NCBI GenBank assembly: GCA_022829145.1
Contig: CM040753.1
Span: forward strand, 6,425,884 to 6,489,883
DNA length: 64,000 bases
Direction: 5' to 3'
DNA from: Albula goreensis
Taxonomy: Eukaryota > Chordata > Actinopteri > Albuliformes > Albulidae
The notes under the pieces were generated by a model. It saw only the letters and a list, made by a program, of their open reading frames with translations. It was not told the DNA's origin and did not search any database. Made by a program: the position numbers and the translations under genes. This document shows, one piece after another, positions 1 to 14,130 of the stretch. Position 1 is the stretch's first letter. The number at the start of each line of letters is the position of its first letter.

Positions 1-3000
1 TTAAAGACTCTAAATGTGTTTGATCAGATCCAGCCCAGAGGCTCTGGGTCATGCCTCCATCCCGGTTATGGGTCGCATCCTCACTCACAGGTTCCCCGAG
101 AGGACCACGGCAAAGCTTTGCGGCTCCCACTGCGCTGTTCACTGCTTTCTTTCAAAGTTTAAACATCCAGGGTGAGGAGAAGCCAGATACACCATTCTCC
201 CCTAACTGTCTCTGACGCACATCTCATTGAAAAACAACCCCCCCCCCGACCCTCCTGTGCCAGCCCTCTGAGGACTTTACCTGATTCTCCAGCCCAAATA
301 ACTGTAGTCTGAGTGGGGGGGGGTTTGGGTGGGGAAGGCGGGGGGGACGGGTCACAGGCCAAGCCTCAGAGGAAAGCTACGCGTTCTGGTTTTTGTACCA
401 TCCCAGTTTCAATGACTTAATGTATCATTACTTTCCTTGACTGGTCATATCTAATACCGTTTTCCCTCCTCAAGGTCTTTGCCTACCATTTTTTTTTTTT
501 TTTTTTTGTGAAACCGCCGATGATTTAAAGGAAAACGCGTTGACTGGAAGCACAGCACCTTTACGCCTCTGTCTGAGGCGCGGAGCCCAGGTCTGAAAAT
601 GATTTCCAGTTAATCGACCAATTACGTCAATTAAGCGGCAACCCGAGAACCTTCGGTAGGAGATAAAACCGGGAGATGGACTCCCTCGGGGGGGACGAGT
701 GTCAGGCCGCTGCCCTGGGACCGCGTTCAGGGTTTCGCAATTACCTCGAGCAGCTGTCGATGATGCAACGGAGAACGTTCCAGAAGGAAGACGATATGAA
801 AAAGTCTTGGGCTGCGTATCTGCCGGCACTCGCGGCCAGACCGTGTACGAGCAACAGCAGCGGCCAGTGGTGATCAGAGAACCAAACTCTTCAAATCGCT
901 GTTTTTGTTTCTTTTCTTTTTTTTTTTTTTTTGGCCGAATGCATTTTTGTATGGCGTCTTAATTATTAATGATAGTTAATGCAAGCAACAAGCTTCTGCA
1001 GTTCCGTTGTAAATTCACCACTTTTGACGTTTCCGCACATTCGTTACAGACTCTTAACTCATCCTGACATTTTTCAGTTATGTATCACATCCTGTATCTT
1101 AAAAATGGTGTTTCCGACAATGATCCAAGTCTGTAAATTGAAATGTCAGTGGAAGCATGCGTATTTAGGCTGTAAAAGCCCATTTTATGGACTTCCCTCT
1201 GAAGTGGGTTCTCAATTGCCATGACGTACTGTCTTGTATATATTACAAATGTGATGAAGCTACTGCTAAGAAAATGTAGGGGCGTTTCTTTTGCAACTCG
1301 TTAACAATCCCTCACAATCAACATCTAAGGCCTTCAAACCTTTGTGGCAAAGATCTGTTTTGGACCAGTCTACTCATTTACTTTGATTTACCAGATATTA
1401 ATAAAGACACTGCAATGCATGGTGGGATAGGTTCTCTCCTTCTGTCTACTGCCCCAGTAACCCCTTCCCTCTTGCTGCAATGCATGGTGGGATAGATTCA
1501 CCCCTACTGTTGACTGCCCCAGTAACCCCTTCCCTCCTGCTGCCCCTGAAAGCTGCCCCAGACTGCAGAGGCTGAAAGCAGATGGTGGAGCTTCACGTTC
1601 CTGCTTGGCACGACCTCGGGGCATGACGGCATAGGAGAGCAGGGCCAAGGTGCCTTGCGCTGACCCAGGAACGGTAGCTCAGCCAGAAAGGGGGTGAGGC
1701 AGCTACCACTTCCACTTCCACGCATCCAGACCATCAGCGCCGGTGCGCGGTGATTAAAAAGGCTAACGAGCGCAGCGGGGCAATTTGCAATCAGGCTTCC
1801 CCGATTAGGAAGGCAGAGGTTCGAGACGGGTGTGGGGGAGACGATGGGGAGGGGAACGAGGGGGTTTTGGGGGAGCGTAGAATTGAAACAGTAAAGCGAT
1901 ACGGGAGCAATAACAGTGAAATAGGAACAGCTCAATAGTTCCTGGCTGGCCTAGGGGCCTGCTGGAGCGCTGGCCGGCTCCGGCTCTGAGCGAGGCGCAA
2001 GGAGGGGAAGGGTCCCGGGGGGTGGGGAGGATGGAGACGCGAGGAGCCGGCGGCCGGCAGACACGCGTCCGGCACAGAGACGCCAATCTGGACAGCATCA
2101 GGCGGCAGACAGACACTTCCGAGGAGAGCAGGGAGAAACAGGCGGGTTATGGGGCCTCACTCTCGCCTTTGGCTGCAGTGGGGGGGGGGGCGGGAGGCTG
2201 ACAGTTTCTTTCGGGGGAGGAAAATATTGCGCACTTCATCCGAGCGCTGAGGCAGCGCGATGGACTCTGCGTCCTGCCTGTGCTCTCTCTCTCTCTATCG
2301 CTCTCAGTCAGTCGGCTAGGCTCCCCTTCGCACACTCTCAGTGACCCGGCCAGACCTGCCTCTCCCATCGCCAGCCTGACCCCGCCAACACAATCCATGC
2401 ACATTCCCGCCACGTCGTTAGACCTGGCTGATCCGCGCGGAAATGCTGGTACACTTCATTGGGGGCGTTCCCTGGGGGTGAATCAGCTGTTTCGGGGATC
2501 TCATATAACCACCTGGCTCTGTTAAAGCGAGCAATGTGTTGTGTGTGTGTGAGACAGAAAGAGAGAGAGGGAGACAGATTACACTTTAGCTGAGTAGCTC
2601 TACTCTGTCAGAGATACAGCGCGGCGATAGATCCTGACCAACTACAGGCTCAGTGACCACAGCCGAGCAGTTGAAAAGGGCAGACACAAAAAAACCTGGT
2701 TGACAAAAGAACGATGAGTATGTGGTCACCGTTCGACAGGTGAGGTAAAGATGGAGGTGCACTTCCAAAATATTTCGGAAATCAGAAACAATTCTTTTGC
2801 AAAATGTAACAATTTAACCCCTGGTGTTATTGATTTAAAGAGAGGGAGAGAGAGAGAGGGAGAGAGAGGGAGAGAGAGAGACCCCTTCAGCAGCACCACA
2901 GATTCCTGACACCGCCCTGTCCTTTCCGTGTACCCGTTCCCATGGCCAACAAACCGCAGCTGGTCCCCTTGAACCCCCCTTTCTCTCCCTACCCCAACTC

Positions 3001-6000
3001 AGTGTCAAAAACGTTCACGGGCACAAGCTAATTAACGCGTACTCCTGACCTCGCTATCACCCCCTCCCGCTGAACAAACACACAAACACGGCAGGGCACA
3101 GCAAAACAGGCTCCAGTCAGAACTCTCGGTGGGACGGGACAGAGGAGGGAGGCCCCAGCCAGCATGGGGCCCTTGGGGTCCTCCAGGGCCCCTGGCCTGA
3201 TTGTGGCGGAGCCTGGGGACCTTCTCCACAGCAGCCCGGATGCATGGAAGCTGTTTCCCTGCCACGGTCTATGACAGGACAGGTAGAGCTAGGGGAGATG
3301 GGGGGAGACTGTGACCCTCCAGTGGGATCTAAAGGGGGCAACTGGAGGTTATTGGGGCACCCAAAGCTGGCAGACCAGACAGGAAGGGCCCAAACAGATC
3401 CCCCCCCAACCCCCGCTCCGCTGGAATGACCAACACTTCACTCTCACGGATGCCAGAGAGACTCCATAGCTCCAAACAGCAAACACCACATAACCATCAA
3501 GCAACACCCTTCCCCCATCCCAACACCCAAAACAATAAAAAAATAAAAAAAAAAAAAACACAGGATGTCATAGGATGCCTGTCAGACGACTCTCACAAAG
3601 CTACGGTATGGCAGTCCAGCAGACAGACAGAGAGAGAGAAAGATACCAAAAAAAAAAAAAATCTTGTTCCATTTTGTTCTACCAGGCTTTGCCTCCAGAG
3701 CATTTTTTAAAAATAGACATTACTTAAAAGAGCAAGCCTCTCAAAAATTATATGTTGGAGAGTAAAAGCTCATCCTTATGGAATCAGGAGTACTTTCAGC
3801 CATTGGCGGTCAATTACTCATCAGTAATGCGATCCGGGGGCTGCTACTCTCTGACATGATCAGGTCCATATGTACGCCCTGCCCTAAGGACCGTTGCTGT
3901 ATTTTTAACACATAAATGCTTCTGATTGTTATTGTAGACCTGGCCAAAAAACTCAATAGCTTAAGCTTCCCGTGTGATGAGAATTGGAGCAATATTCATC
4001 TCTATCAGACCATAACTCTCCTGAAATGTACAGTAGAAAAAAAAAAAGTGAGGGGGGGAGTGGGGTAGAGAGTTGAGGGGTTTTGGGAGGGGGGATGGTG
4101 GAGTGGGGGTGTAGGGGTTCGGCAGTAAGTATGTGCTGACAAATGGCTCACACTTCACCTCTTCCTTCACAGGAAAAAGAGGAGAAAAGGGGGTCAGGGA
4201 CCAACCTGGGCTGAGCTCATGATAATGCGTTTGGGGAAAAACCAAAAAACCGTAGGGGGGGCACGCTCTATCCTCACAGGTCCGATTTGGGGTGCCATAA
4301 CGCACGCAACTGCATCAGAAACGAGAGGAGAGAGAGGAGGTGGGGGGGTGGGGGTAGGTGGACGCAAGGTTTCAAATCAGACGCCCCACTCAAAAACAGT
4401 GGATGGACAGGTCGGTTGCCCAGGCCTTTAAATGGAGCTGTGCGGCTGTGTGGCCTGGTGACTGGGTTAGGGGTATACCCACTGGGAACTGCCAGGGAAA
4501 ACAAGCACTGGGATCCATTTCACACGCTCTGCCCATAACCGAAACAGCCACTCAAAACATTGTCCCGCGAACCGTGTATAGAAAGATGTCATTTAACAAA
4601 CAGTACCTTCCTCTCCAAATTGAGTCGGACAAGAAAAAACAATTTGAGGGTTTGGTGAACGGGCGGATGAGGAAAAAGGCAAGTGTTTTGACGTGAAAGT
4701 CTCTCGAAAAGGAAAAAATGTGAGGATGACAACGAAGGTTCTCCCCTTCTCCTTGTTGATTGCTTTATTTGAGAAATGAATACAGATCCAGGTGAAGTCA
4801 CATGCCCAATGGGTCTTTTGACCAAACATCAGAAAGTGGAAAAAAACCACCGTTGGAAACAAAAATTCCTTTACATTAACGATTACCTTCAATTACCAAC
4901 AAAAGTATTATCAAGAGCGCCACACCACGTGTGTCTTGGCAGTGTTGGCTGAACGCACTATTGAAAAGGGATCATTAAAAAAAGAACTACCTCATGATTT
5001 ATACATTTCCTTTCTCAAAAGAAAAAAAATTACCCCTTTTCTGCCAAATTGGAATACCCGTTTGTATTCGTAAGTTGAGCTAATCACTGCAACCTCCTCT
5101 GTCAATTCAGGACAGCGCAGACAAGCGTTTGCTCCCCTCCGATACAGAATGATGTCAGCTGCTGCTTCTCTTTATGCTGCCATCCATCGCTCCAGCTGTC
5201 AGTCAAAGAGGTACAATACACGCACAGCTTGTCCAGCCAGACAACGGACACTCCTGATTGAATGCGTGACATCACTGTCGTCTTCCCGCTGACGAATCTC
5301 CTCCCTCTCTGACAGACGTTACGACCACTACAACAATAACGAGATCAAATAGCGTTTTCAGAAAACAGCTAACACAATGGGACATATTTGGACGAGGAGT
5401 CCGATTTTGCCCACCCACCCCCCGTGCTACGTCACCATTGCATTGTGATGAATACGGTCTCAAGTGTGGATGGAAGAACTGACTCCTCTACGGGGCCGGG
5501 TAATGGGAGTCACCTCACAGGGGAAAATAAAATAAATAAAAAACGAGCGCGAGAAAGAAACAAAGAAAGAAAGAGGTGATCCAGATTTTCTGTTGAATGA
5601 TTTTTATATTTCATTCCAGACCGCGGCTGTTATCCCCTCTGGGTGACCCGAGCCGTTTCTCTCTCTACCTGTTTCATTAGGGAGCCTGCAAGCCCCACTA
5701 ATAAAATCCTACCCAGAAAGTGTTCTAAAATTTCCTCTTTTTATTTCTTTAACCCTCGTCCTAACCTCAGCCGTAATTAACAAGTATTATGAGTAAAAAA
5801 GAAAATTGCAGGTCATTATCATGATAATTACAAGGAAATTCCTGCGAGAAGCTGCCAGACACTGGTAACATATAGCAGGGCTTTGAAAGCAGCGTTTTTA
5901 TTTCATTTTTCTATCCTCCAAAAGCCTTAGCGTTTGATAGAGGTTTAGCCATTACACATGAGCTGCAAAAACATACTTAGCAGCATGGCTCACCAAATCG

Positions 6001-6004
6001 AGCA

Positions 6005-6007
<3 letters not shown>

Positions 6008-6050
<43 letters not shown>
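6008..6050 (+). repeat. (GT)n microsatellite
   Basis: Run of GT/TG with two interruptions, followed by looser GT-rich sequence to about 6090. Confidence 0.95.
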
Positions 6051-6095
6051 CATGTGCAGTGTAAATGTGTGTTTGTATCCGTGTATGTGCAGAGA

Positions 6096-6135
6096 TAGAT
6101 AGATACTTCATTCGTCCCCTTGAGGAAATTCAGGA
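6096..6135 (+). mobile_element. dispersed fish repeat tail (ATAGATAGATACTTCATTC...)
   Basis: GATAGATAGATACTTCATTC then GTCCCCTTGAGGAAATTCAG resembles the widespread fish repeat end ATACTTTATTGATCCCC..GGGAAATTC with a flanking GATA microsatellite. Family not assigned. Confidence 0.5.
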
Positions 6136-9100
6136 TGCATGCATGTGTGTGTAAAAAAGCATGCTTGCGTGTGCATGTTCAGAGTGTGTTTCAGGGTGAC
6201 ATCCTCCACATGAGCTTCTGAGTATCTTCCTGAAACCAGCACCTCCAAATTCTGTGGCCCTGTTTTGCGCACTGAATAGTACATCTCTCTTCCCTTCCTA
6301 AGTGGCGATCTGTTTTCATTAAAACGATCCCACCAAGAAACACCACTTTCAGATGTCACATCCCATTTCCAAAAGCACTCTGGGAAACAGACAGCCCGGG
6401 GCAATTAATATCTCCACAAGGCCCAACAAAGTGGGCTTTCATGGGGCTGCACGCACAGAGCCTAGCAGGGGTGCCGTCCAGAACCAGGCACTGACAGATG
6501 AGGAAGGAGAGAAAAAACACACACGAGGTGTAGGGTTTACATTTGGAGCAAAAATGTGAAACCCCTGAAAACCCATCTTTGTGAAAAAGCACCACAGTGA
6601 GGACCGGCTCTGTGATAGCCACTCAGAAGTTCAAATAATCCTTAAATGGGGGCTCCGTGTTATTGTACAATTTCTTTTTTTTTAATGACGTGGAGGCCAA
6701 ACGTATTTTTGAAAGTGTGCGAGACGTTTGCTGAAGGTTTGGTCCTATCCACACATCAGGAAGCACAGAGCTGGCGCCAGTCTACCATTCAGGTCCCCAC
6801 TACTGAAGTGATTTTAGTGATGGTGGCCTTCTCTAAGGTCAAGCCAGCACATAGATGCAGGCTTTCATTTGATCTTACCTGTTAACCATTGGCTAATCAG
6901 TGACCGGTGCTTGTGACAGTAGTATGACGTTTCATGACATCACAAAGGAGTGAGGTAGCACATATGAGATGAACCAATCACTGTGTTTGGCTGTGGAGAG
7001 CAAAACTGGTTGAAGGACCTCTGTGACTGACAGCCCACTCATTACAGTAAGGGTAACAGTTCATCCTCCCATCCCTGACCTGTGCAAAAGCAAAGTAAAG
7101 CATTCTCTTGAATTTGATAGACTGCCGTGAATTGCACTGCGGTTCAGTATGCAAACTGCTGTCACACCTCCCCTTCATACCTGCCCATATGCAACTGGGC
7201 AGCTGAACATGTGTGCCCATAAACTAGCATTTATAGGCCAACTCCAGCCAAACTTACTTCCTGATCTTACTCAAGGAAATACCCATAAGGCATAAGTGGA
7301 GAAAGGTGACGCAGGAGTTCACGTAACTAGTTGGCACATGGGAAGTGGTTCTTGTGAAAAGTCTGAGACTCTACCTCTATGGCCAAATACTCATGCTTTC
7401 ACTAGTATGTGAATTTACAGACTAGGATCCAGTCAGTAGAATATGACGTATATCTGAAAACTATAAGGATGAGTAAAGCAGGCCTTAACTAGTTATTTTG
7501 ATAGACTACTCTTTTACTGACTGAACTCACTCCTTGTTTGGTTTTCTCTGAGGTATTTGAAGCACTGCATTTTTTAATGTTCCTTTGTATTTTTAGGCTA
7601 AGGGGCACTGCATCTTTGGGTTTCAGGAGAGCTCTTTTTAAATGAATGGCTCATTATCCTTGGCAACATGCAGGAGCTGATTGGCTGCGTTGACCCGGCA
7701 CTTAGGGGAACGTTCTCTCACTCTGGCCTCTGCGTAAATCAGCTGAACACTAAACTTCCTCACACCAGCTATCGAACGCGATTGGTTGCTCTGGAGCAGC
7801 GAGCCACATTGAAACTTTGACATCTGCCCTTGTCTTCAGATCCAATTTCCTGCTCTATTAACTTCACAAAATTTCACTACTGCTGGGTCTACTTCATCAG
7901 GCTCTGATGTGTGACAACATTTTGGAAGGCTGACTACAGACAAGTGCTCTGCAGTGATTGAGTTACATACTTTCCTCAATTATATAGATATTTTTTTCTG
8001 AAGAGACCAAATATTTCAGAGTGTTTTAGCAACGTTCCTGTTTTTTCTCCAACATGATTTGCACCACATGATTCAGCCAAGCCAACCCACGACACACCAA
8101 CCCAAGCCAAGTTCCAGCCAAGCCAAGGCAAGCCAGGTCCCCTTTCTGCAATTCAGATTACATGCAAGAACCTAAGAACAATTATGCCAATTACCCGATT
8201 CTCTTCAAGAAACTGGGTTCAGTCGTATTATTATTAGCACTATCAAAAATGGAAGGGTCGGTAGTTGTATGTTATCGGCGAGTCTGCATGAGGGGAAACC
8301 CACGAGACAATAAGATAGTTCAATAAAGCCAGGGCTCTCAGGTGCAGTTTCTAACGCAGTGATGAGCGAGCTCTTAACCTCTAGCTCAGGATGTGTTGGG
8401 GGCTCGCCTGGAGAGCGCGAGAGAAATATGTCCCTCAAAGTGCCTGTGTGTATTAAACAGCGAACAATCTACTCTAATACGAAATCCCCACCGAGCGGAC
8501 TGCTGTGAAAAAGCACAGACTGAAGGAGTAAAAAAAAAAAAGGAGGAAAAATGAAAGAAAGGGAGAAAGAAAGGAGGTCTGTGCGGATCTGGTTTTTCCA
8601 GCGCGACCATGCCGTGCTGTATTGATTAGCGGCGGGCAGTGCCACCCGCCGCGGCGGCTGGACGGCGGGCGGGCAGCTCGGCGGGATGTGGGTGGGCCCG
8701 TCGCGGAGAGTTTTTTCCACCGAGGCCCCCGCTTATGGCACCATCTCTAATGGGAAAAACAAACTCGCAGAGCGTCGCAAAGACACACGGACTGTGCGGT
8801 GCCACTAGTTCTTTGGCTCTATTGGCTGCCAGCTTCAGACAGACAGAAAGACAGACAGACGTGACACGCACCCCCTGCCAGCTTGGCGCCGTCAACCCCC
8901 ATCCGACTCAAATTCAAAAAAGAAAACATCAATGTCCATGAAGTTTAGATTCTTCATGTAAAGTATGTTTTTGGGCCTTGCAGAGTTTTACATTACAAAA
9001 ATCTTTAGCTTTTTTTTTTTTCCACATTGCAAGTAAATGAGGCACGAGCGTCACCATTTTGTGAACACTGAGGTTTTTTGGTCAAGACCAAACATTCTTT

Positions 9101-10729
9101 TTTTGGGGTCCCTCTACTTTTGTTGCTTTTTTTTCCCTTTCAGAGAAGCAGTTAGAAATTTGCCTTTCTCCTAAAAAATTGAATTCATATCACGTCACTT
9201 GAGCCACAAAAACGCACGAGAGGCCTTCCAAGGCCAGGACATGCCAGAGACGCCCGCCCGCCGTCCGTGCGTTTCTGCAGAAGAGGCCCGTAGGGTCACG
9301 AGCAGCAGAGCCCGTGGTGAAAGAGACCTGAGGAACGGCACGGCAAACAAACACTGTAGGCCGCCTCGAAATCTGCTACTCGCATCAGGATTGGAAAGTC
9401 AAAACGCCCCAAATGACTGGAGCAGACCTTACCACAGAGGCTCAGAGTATTCTGTAATGTTTACACATTATCTTTAGGTCAGCTTTAATCTGTGCGGTAT
9501 TCTAGTTTATTTCTTTTTTTGCCATCACAGTTGTTCCTTTATTTTTGATGTTTTTTTTTATGTTTTTTTCCCCTCTGGAGATACTGAGGGAAGATAGCAT
9601 GGCGGTTAGTCCCCCTCCACCCCTGGCTTGAGGCGACTCACGTAACGCTACCAGCTACCCCCCGCCCCTCCCTCCCCACGTTTTGGACCTTCACAGCTTC
9701 GTCTGCAGAGTTCCTATTAGTCAGTCTATTCTCAGACTTCTTTTTATCACGGAAGCAAAATATTGCTATATTGCATCGGACAGAAGTTGGTCTTTGTGCA
9801 ACTCTGCGTAGTTTCATTCAGGGTTTTCGTAATCCTATCCAAAGTAACACATTCCTTTAATAAAATATGTGGCTGCACTTGACTGTTCCTTTTGCTCAAT
9901 TTTTTTTTCCTACCCCCTCTGAGGACCCAACTGTTTATGCCTTTTTCAAAACCTAATTATTTCATTGTCCTGACATTTGAGCTAATAAATTACGAAGCTC
10001 CGGTTTCAGGAGCAGAGCAGGAGTTCGAGTGGCGAAGGGGGGGTGGAAAGATCACGAAGATTAAGTTTTTTTGGTTTACAAAAATACGGCATGAAGTCAC
10101 GGTCTGAAAAATGATAGCAATTAATCAGCGCTACTGAATACAATCTACTCAACTAATCACAATTAAGTTAATGGATGAGTCACAACGAGGTCCTGGCGCA
10201 CTCACCACAGTCCCCCCGAAAGACGTAGCCAAAACATTCAGGGTGATGCGGAGCAGAAAGAAATTATGGCGCTGCTGCGTTGCATCTTGTTATGATGTCA
10301 AGCATGAACGTTTCAGACTGATTAAATAAAATTGCACAGTTTAAAGTGCACATCAAAACCAATTTTTTTGAAAGTTACAGAAGACCCAACACAATTTGGT
10401 TTTTACTGAACTTAATTTCACATTTTGTCTGGAGAAAGAGAAACAAAAATGAATAACAAAAAAAAAATAAAGCAAGAATTTGGAAAGGGGGAGTTTAGCG
10501 TGACCATTAATACAGCCTTTTTTTGTTGAATTGTACACATGAATGATTTTTTCCTTGCCCTGACCATGCACTGCTCAGGTTGCATTAGATACTGAATGTG
10601 GATGGTCTCCTGAGGTCAAGCCTCGCAAATGCAACGCACATTTATCTGAGAATACGAGAGAGGGCCAGCTAGAGGCCACAGCAGCACTTTACTGCTACAG
10701 GCCAACACTATGTTTCTGTACGGCTTTCC

Positions 10730-10800
10730 CATGTTACATTACATTCTTATCCGGAGTGACTTACAACAATGGAGGCAAGTGCATAGGTCAGGGTCAAAGT
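10730..10800 (-). mobile_element. possible SINE/LINE tail relic
   Basis: TTACATTACATTCTTATCCG then GAGTGACTTACAA on the plus strand resembles the reversed fish SINE tail (CATTTAGCAGACGCTCTTATCCAGAGCGACTTACA) with the middle deleted. Short and degenerate. Confidence 0.45.
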
Positions 10801-12350
10801 GCAAATATACCACAGACAAGAGAAGTGTAGCTCCAGAGGCCAGAAATGTACTAGGATTTCACTGAGAACTTTCTGATTGACCTGTCAAGGAGGCCAATTA
10901 TACATTGAAAACAAAATGTGTACAATACTAACAAAAACACAAATATTTAATAATGACAAAAACAGAGACAAATCATAATCTGTATGGGACAGTCATAGCC
11001 CCTGTGTGGTGAAAATGAGTCAAATGAGACAGAACACTGAAAGGGAAGTCCTGGCTGTAATATGACTGGAGGTGTGTACCCCCCCCTTTCCTCCCACCTC
11101 CCACCCCTCCAGGTCCCGGTCCCGGTCCCGCCCAGCGGCCACACAAATAACTTCATCAAACGAGACACTCAGGAGGAACAGGGAACCCATAATGGGATTT
11201 TTGGGAATTTATTGTTTTGTTTTCACTGTCACGCACACAGCCCTGCACACAAAAACTCCTCCCGTCGGTTTCGCCAGCCCTCAATTAGGGAAACCACGTT
11301 CAATTAGGCTAAAGCCTCCGTGTGACCCTTCAGGCAGCATGACCACGGAGCTCGCCACAGGAGCTGGGGGGGGGGCGGGGGGGAGAGATAGAGAGAGAAA
11401 CTCCAGGCAGGTTCGCCCCCTCCTTCACAGCCCCCCATCCTTCTCCAAACACCTGCCACAGTGTCTGCCCCCCCCCCCAGCCTTTCCCCTCACCTCCACT
11501 CTGCTGTTTACACAGCAAAAAAATGAGATTTCATTAGCCATTACAAACGTGAGTATAGACAGCACCTCTTATGTTTGTGGTTTTGTTATTGATTTTCTTA
11601 CCAAGCATTTTATCACCAAGATTATGTTTCTTAATTCAACACATTTTCCTTGTTTCAGTTAAACTTATCAAGAATATTTTTCTTAAACCACTGGCAGATC
11701 GCTTTGATAATGATGTCTATTTTTTTTTACGTTTACACCCAGTTCCGCCTCGCTCTCAAAACACAGACTGAAGAGTGTTTACCTTCACACAAAATAATAG
11801 CACACTGCACATGCCCGGAGCGTTTTTGCGATATCTCAGACACACAACCTGACAATTATACTCTGCCTGAGTGGTCTGTGTCACATTATGGGTTTCCACT
11901 GTGGTCGAACAGCAGCTTTCCTGGCTGACTGAAAACAAAAAAGAAGTGACTAACAACAGAAACATGTACAAGGCTGTAACCGAGAATTACATAGGTGTTC
12001 CTGATCTGCAGAAGTGCGGTTAGGGAGGGGAGGAGGGGGAGGTAAGGGGGGGTAGGGCCGACGGAGAGCAGAACGTGGGGTTTAGGAAAACCGCGATGTG
12101 AAAACAGAGCGGCTGAAACACAGAGAAAAGGTCTGACGGGCCGAGAGGGCCGCGGGCACACGGCGAGGAGATCAAAGCCGTCTGAGGGAAGGGTGGTGTG
12201 TGCTTTTTCAAGCGAGGTGAGGTTCCTCCAGCGTGTTCATGGAGCCCTGTGATTGGGTCTGGCAGAAGGCTGGGAGGACGGGGGGGGGAAGGGGGCAGTG
12301 GGGGTGGGAGGGGCACAGACAGAGGTCAGCTGTGGGTCTGAGACCAGCTG

Positions 12351-12354
<4 letters not shown>

Positions 12355-12386
<32 letters not shown>
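12355..12386 (+). repeat. (GA)n microsatellite
   Basis: About 15 GA units, followed by looser GA-rich sequence to 12590. Confidence 0.95.
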
Positions 12387-12388
<2 letters not shown>

Positions 12389-13094
12389 TAGAGACAGAGG
12401 TGTGACATAGAGGGGTAAAGAACAAGTGCGACAGAGAGACAGAAAGGGCTAGAGACAGCGGGAGACAGCAAGTTGAGACAGAGATATAATAAAGAGTGCG
12501 AGAGAGAGAAGGAAGGGAGGGAGAAAAAGGGATAGAGAGAGGGAAGGACAGGGGAAGAGAGGGATAGAGAGAGGGGAGAGAGAGGGTGAGACCAGCTGAC
12601 CACAGACGAGAGCGCCTGTTCGCCAGCAGGGCTGGTGGAATGCTTGGAATGGCAGGAGTGGCCGCCCAGAAAAGAGGAAGAAAAAAAGAAAAGAAGAAGG
12701 AAAAAAAAGAGAAAACAAAAAGGCAGGTGGACAGGCCAAGGCTGTTATTGGTGTTTTTATTCCAGGGCAGGAATGAGAGAGGGACAGGGACCCCGGGACA
12801 GGGACCAGGATGGGCAGGGGAGGGGACAGAGTGTGGAGGACAGTGCCATGCTTTTGGAACCTGCCAGACACTGGGCACACAGTGAGAGGGAGGGAGGGAG
12901 GGAGGGAGAAAGAGAGAGAGAGAGAGATGAGCGAGACAGAGGAGTAAAGAATGAGTCGATCTGGCGGAGAGAAACAAGAAAAATATATCTGGCGCAACTG
13001 CAAAATTACCTCATCTGCAGTTGGCAAAGAACAAAGCAACAAATCCAAGCTAAGACAGTGGGTTTGACACAGATTGTCTGATTTTAAGAAAAGG

Positions 13095-13810
13095 AATAAG
13101 AAAACTATCAAAGCAAAAACAGAGACCCATCCAGCGCAGATTTATGCTGTAATTACTGTGAGGCCTTCAAACTCTACAAACAGACACTAAGAGCCAAAAA
13201 CACACAACATACCCACAATCAAATGTTACTGACTGAGAAGGCAATAAACACAAACACATTCTGGAAACATTATTACAAAGTAAAACTCTTAAACTAAAAT
13301 GGATGTGTCTGCATTCTGATAAAATTGATAAAAAAAATGAAAATGTATCAAAAAATTTTATGGAAAAATGTAATCAATTGGAAGAAGTAATAAAAGAGAA
13401 GGAGCACCCATTTCACGCGCCCATTATTGATCAGGAGCTCAAAGAGAAACACCAGGCCTTAAACAAGGCCTAAAAAAGCCAGTGAAACTGACGGCGTCCC
13501 CAGCGAGATTGTCAAACACGCCGACGGATAACTACAATGTTAAATTCATGATCATTCCAATTCTAAAACTCGGGTGGGATCAGAGAGCACGCTATTCCCT
13601 GCCTTGGGAATTTTGGACTCCACATACTTTAGAGTGGGGAAAAAAATCAACCCTAGCAGATGCTCTGCTGTTTCAGTAGACACAAAACACTGGAGGACCA
13701 GGGTGGAAGCGTGTTCATTTCAGAGGACCAGCCTCCATACTCACTTCTCCGACGCAGACAGGACAGGGAACACTTGCCGAGTTTCAACCTTAAGCTGTCT
13801 GGAGTAGAGG
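13095..13810 (+). mobile_element. degenerate LINE retrotransposon fragment
   Basis: Frameshifted remains of a non-LTR retrotransposon, read on the plus strand and so antisense to mpp7. Conceptual pieces include CEAFKLYKQTLRAK, NTFWKHYYK, a block NQLEEVIKEKEHPFHAPIID then QELKEKHQALN, and KKASETDGVPSEIVKHAD. The last resembles the first reverse-transcriptase block (KKA.GPDGI..E.LK) of fish LINEs. After a gap that appears to delete most of the RT domain, YFRVGKKINPSRCSAVSVD resembles the YLGLKI.SSG.F..AV motif found late in the same type of ORF. Several stops and frameshifts show it is dead. The clade was not assigned. Confidence 0.7.
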
Positions 13811-13829
13811 GTCGCACTCCAGTACAAGT

Positions 13830-14130
13830 CTAAGGCCCAAGTTATGCTTTGCACATCTGTGAGTATGCGAGGGTCCGCAAGGGTCGGCGTGATGCAAATT
13901 TCATCAAAGGAGGGTGTACGCCAGGCTCTGCACGGACGTCCGTGTGCCTCCAATTTTTTGTGACTAAAGCAGCCACTACGCTACAAAGGCACCAACTGCG
14001 CATGCGCTGGAAAACCAATGGGAACCAATGGAATGCGTCCTCCAAGCGGACTAGAAAGTAGGACAATAAGGACAATTATGTGTCTACAGTGTTCGCAGCT
14101 CCCGTGTGCGCGTCCGCAAGGGAGTACAAC
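13830..14130. repeat. possible MITE abutting the exon 5 donor
   Basis: CpG-rich stretch with repeated words such as GGTCCGCAAGGG near its left side (about 13870) and GTCCGCAAGGG near its right end (about 14112), plus internal palindromic words GCGCATGCGC and GGACGTCC. The style resembles teleost MITEs whose ends read like AAGTTATACTTT.GCG. The terminal inverted repeat is weak (AAGTTATGCTTTGC at left versus GAGTTGTACTCCCTTGC reversed at right), and no target duplication was found. Confidence 0.25.

Noticed and set aside
12237..13111. Minus-strand ORFs of 130-246 codons rich in Ser, Leu, Pro
   Set aside because: They are translations of GA-rich DNA (CT on the minus strand); three overlapping frames are all open, which is a composition effect.
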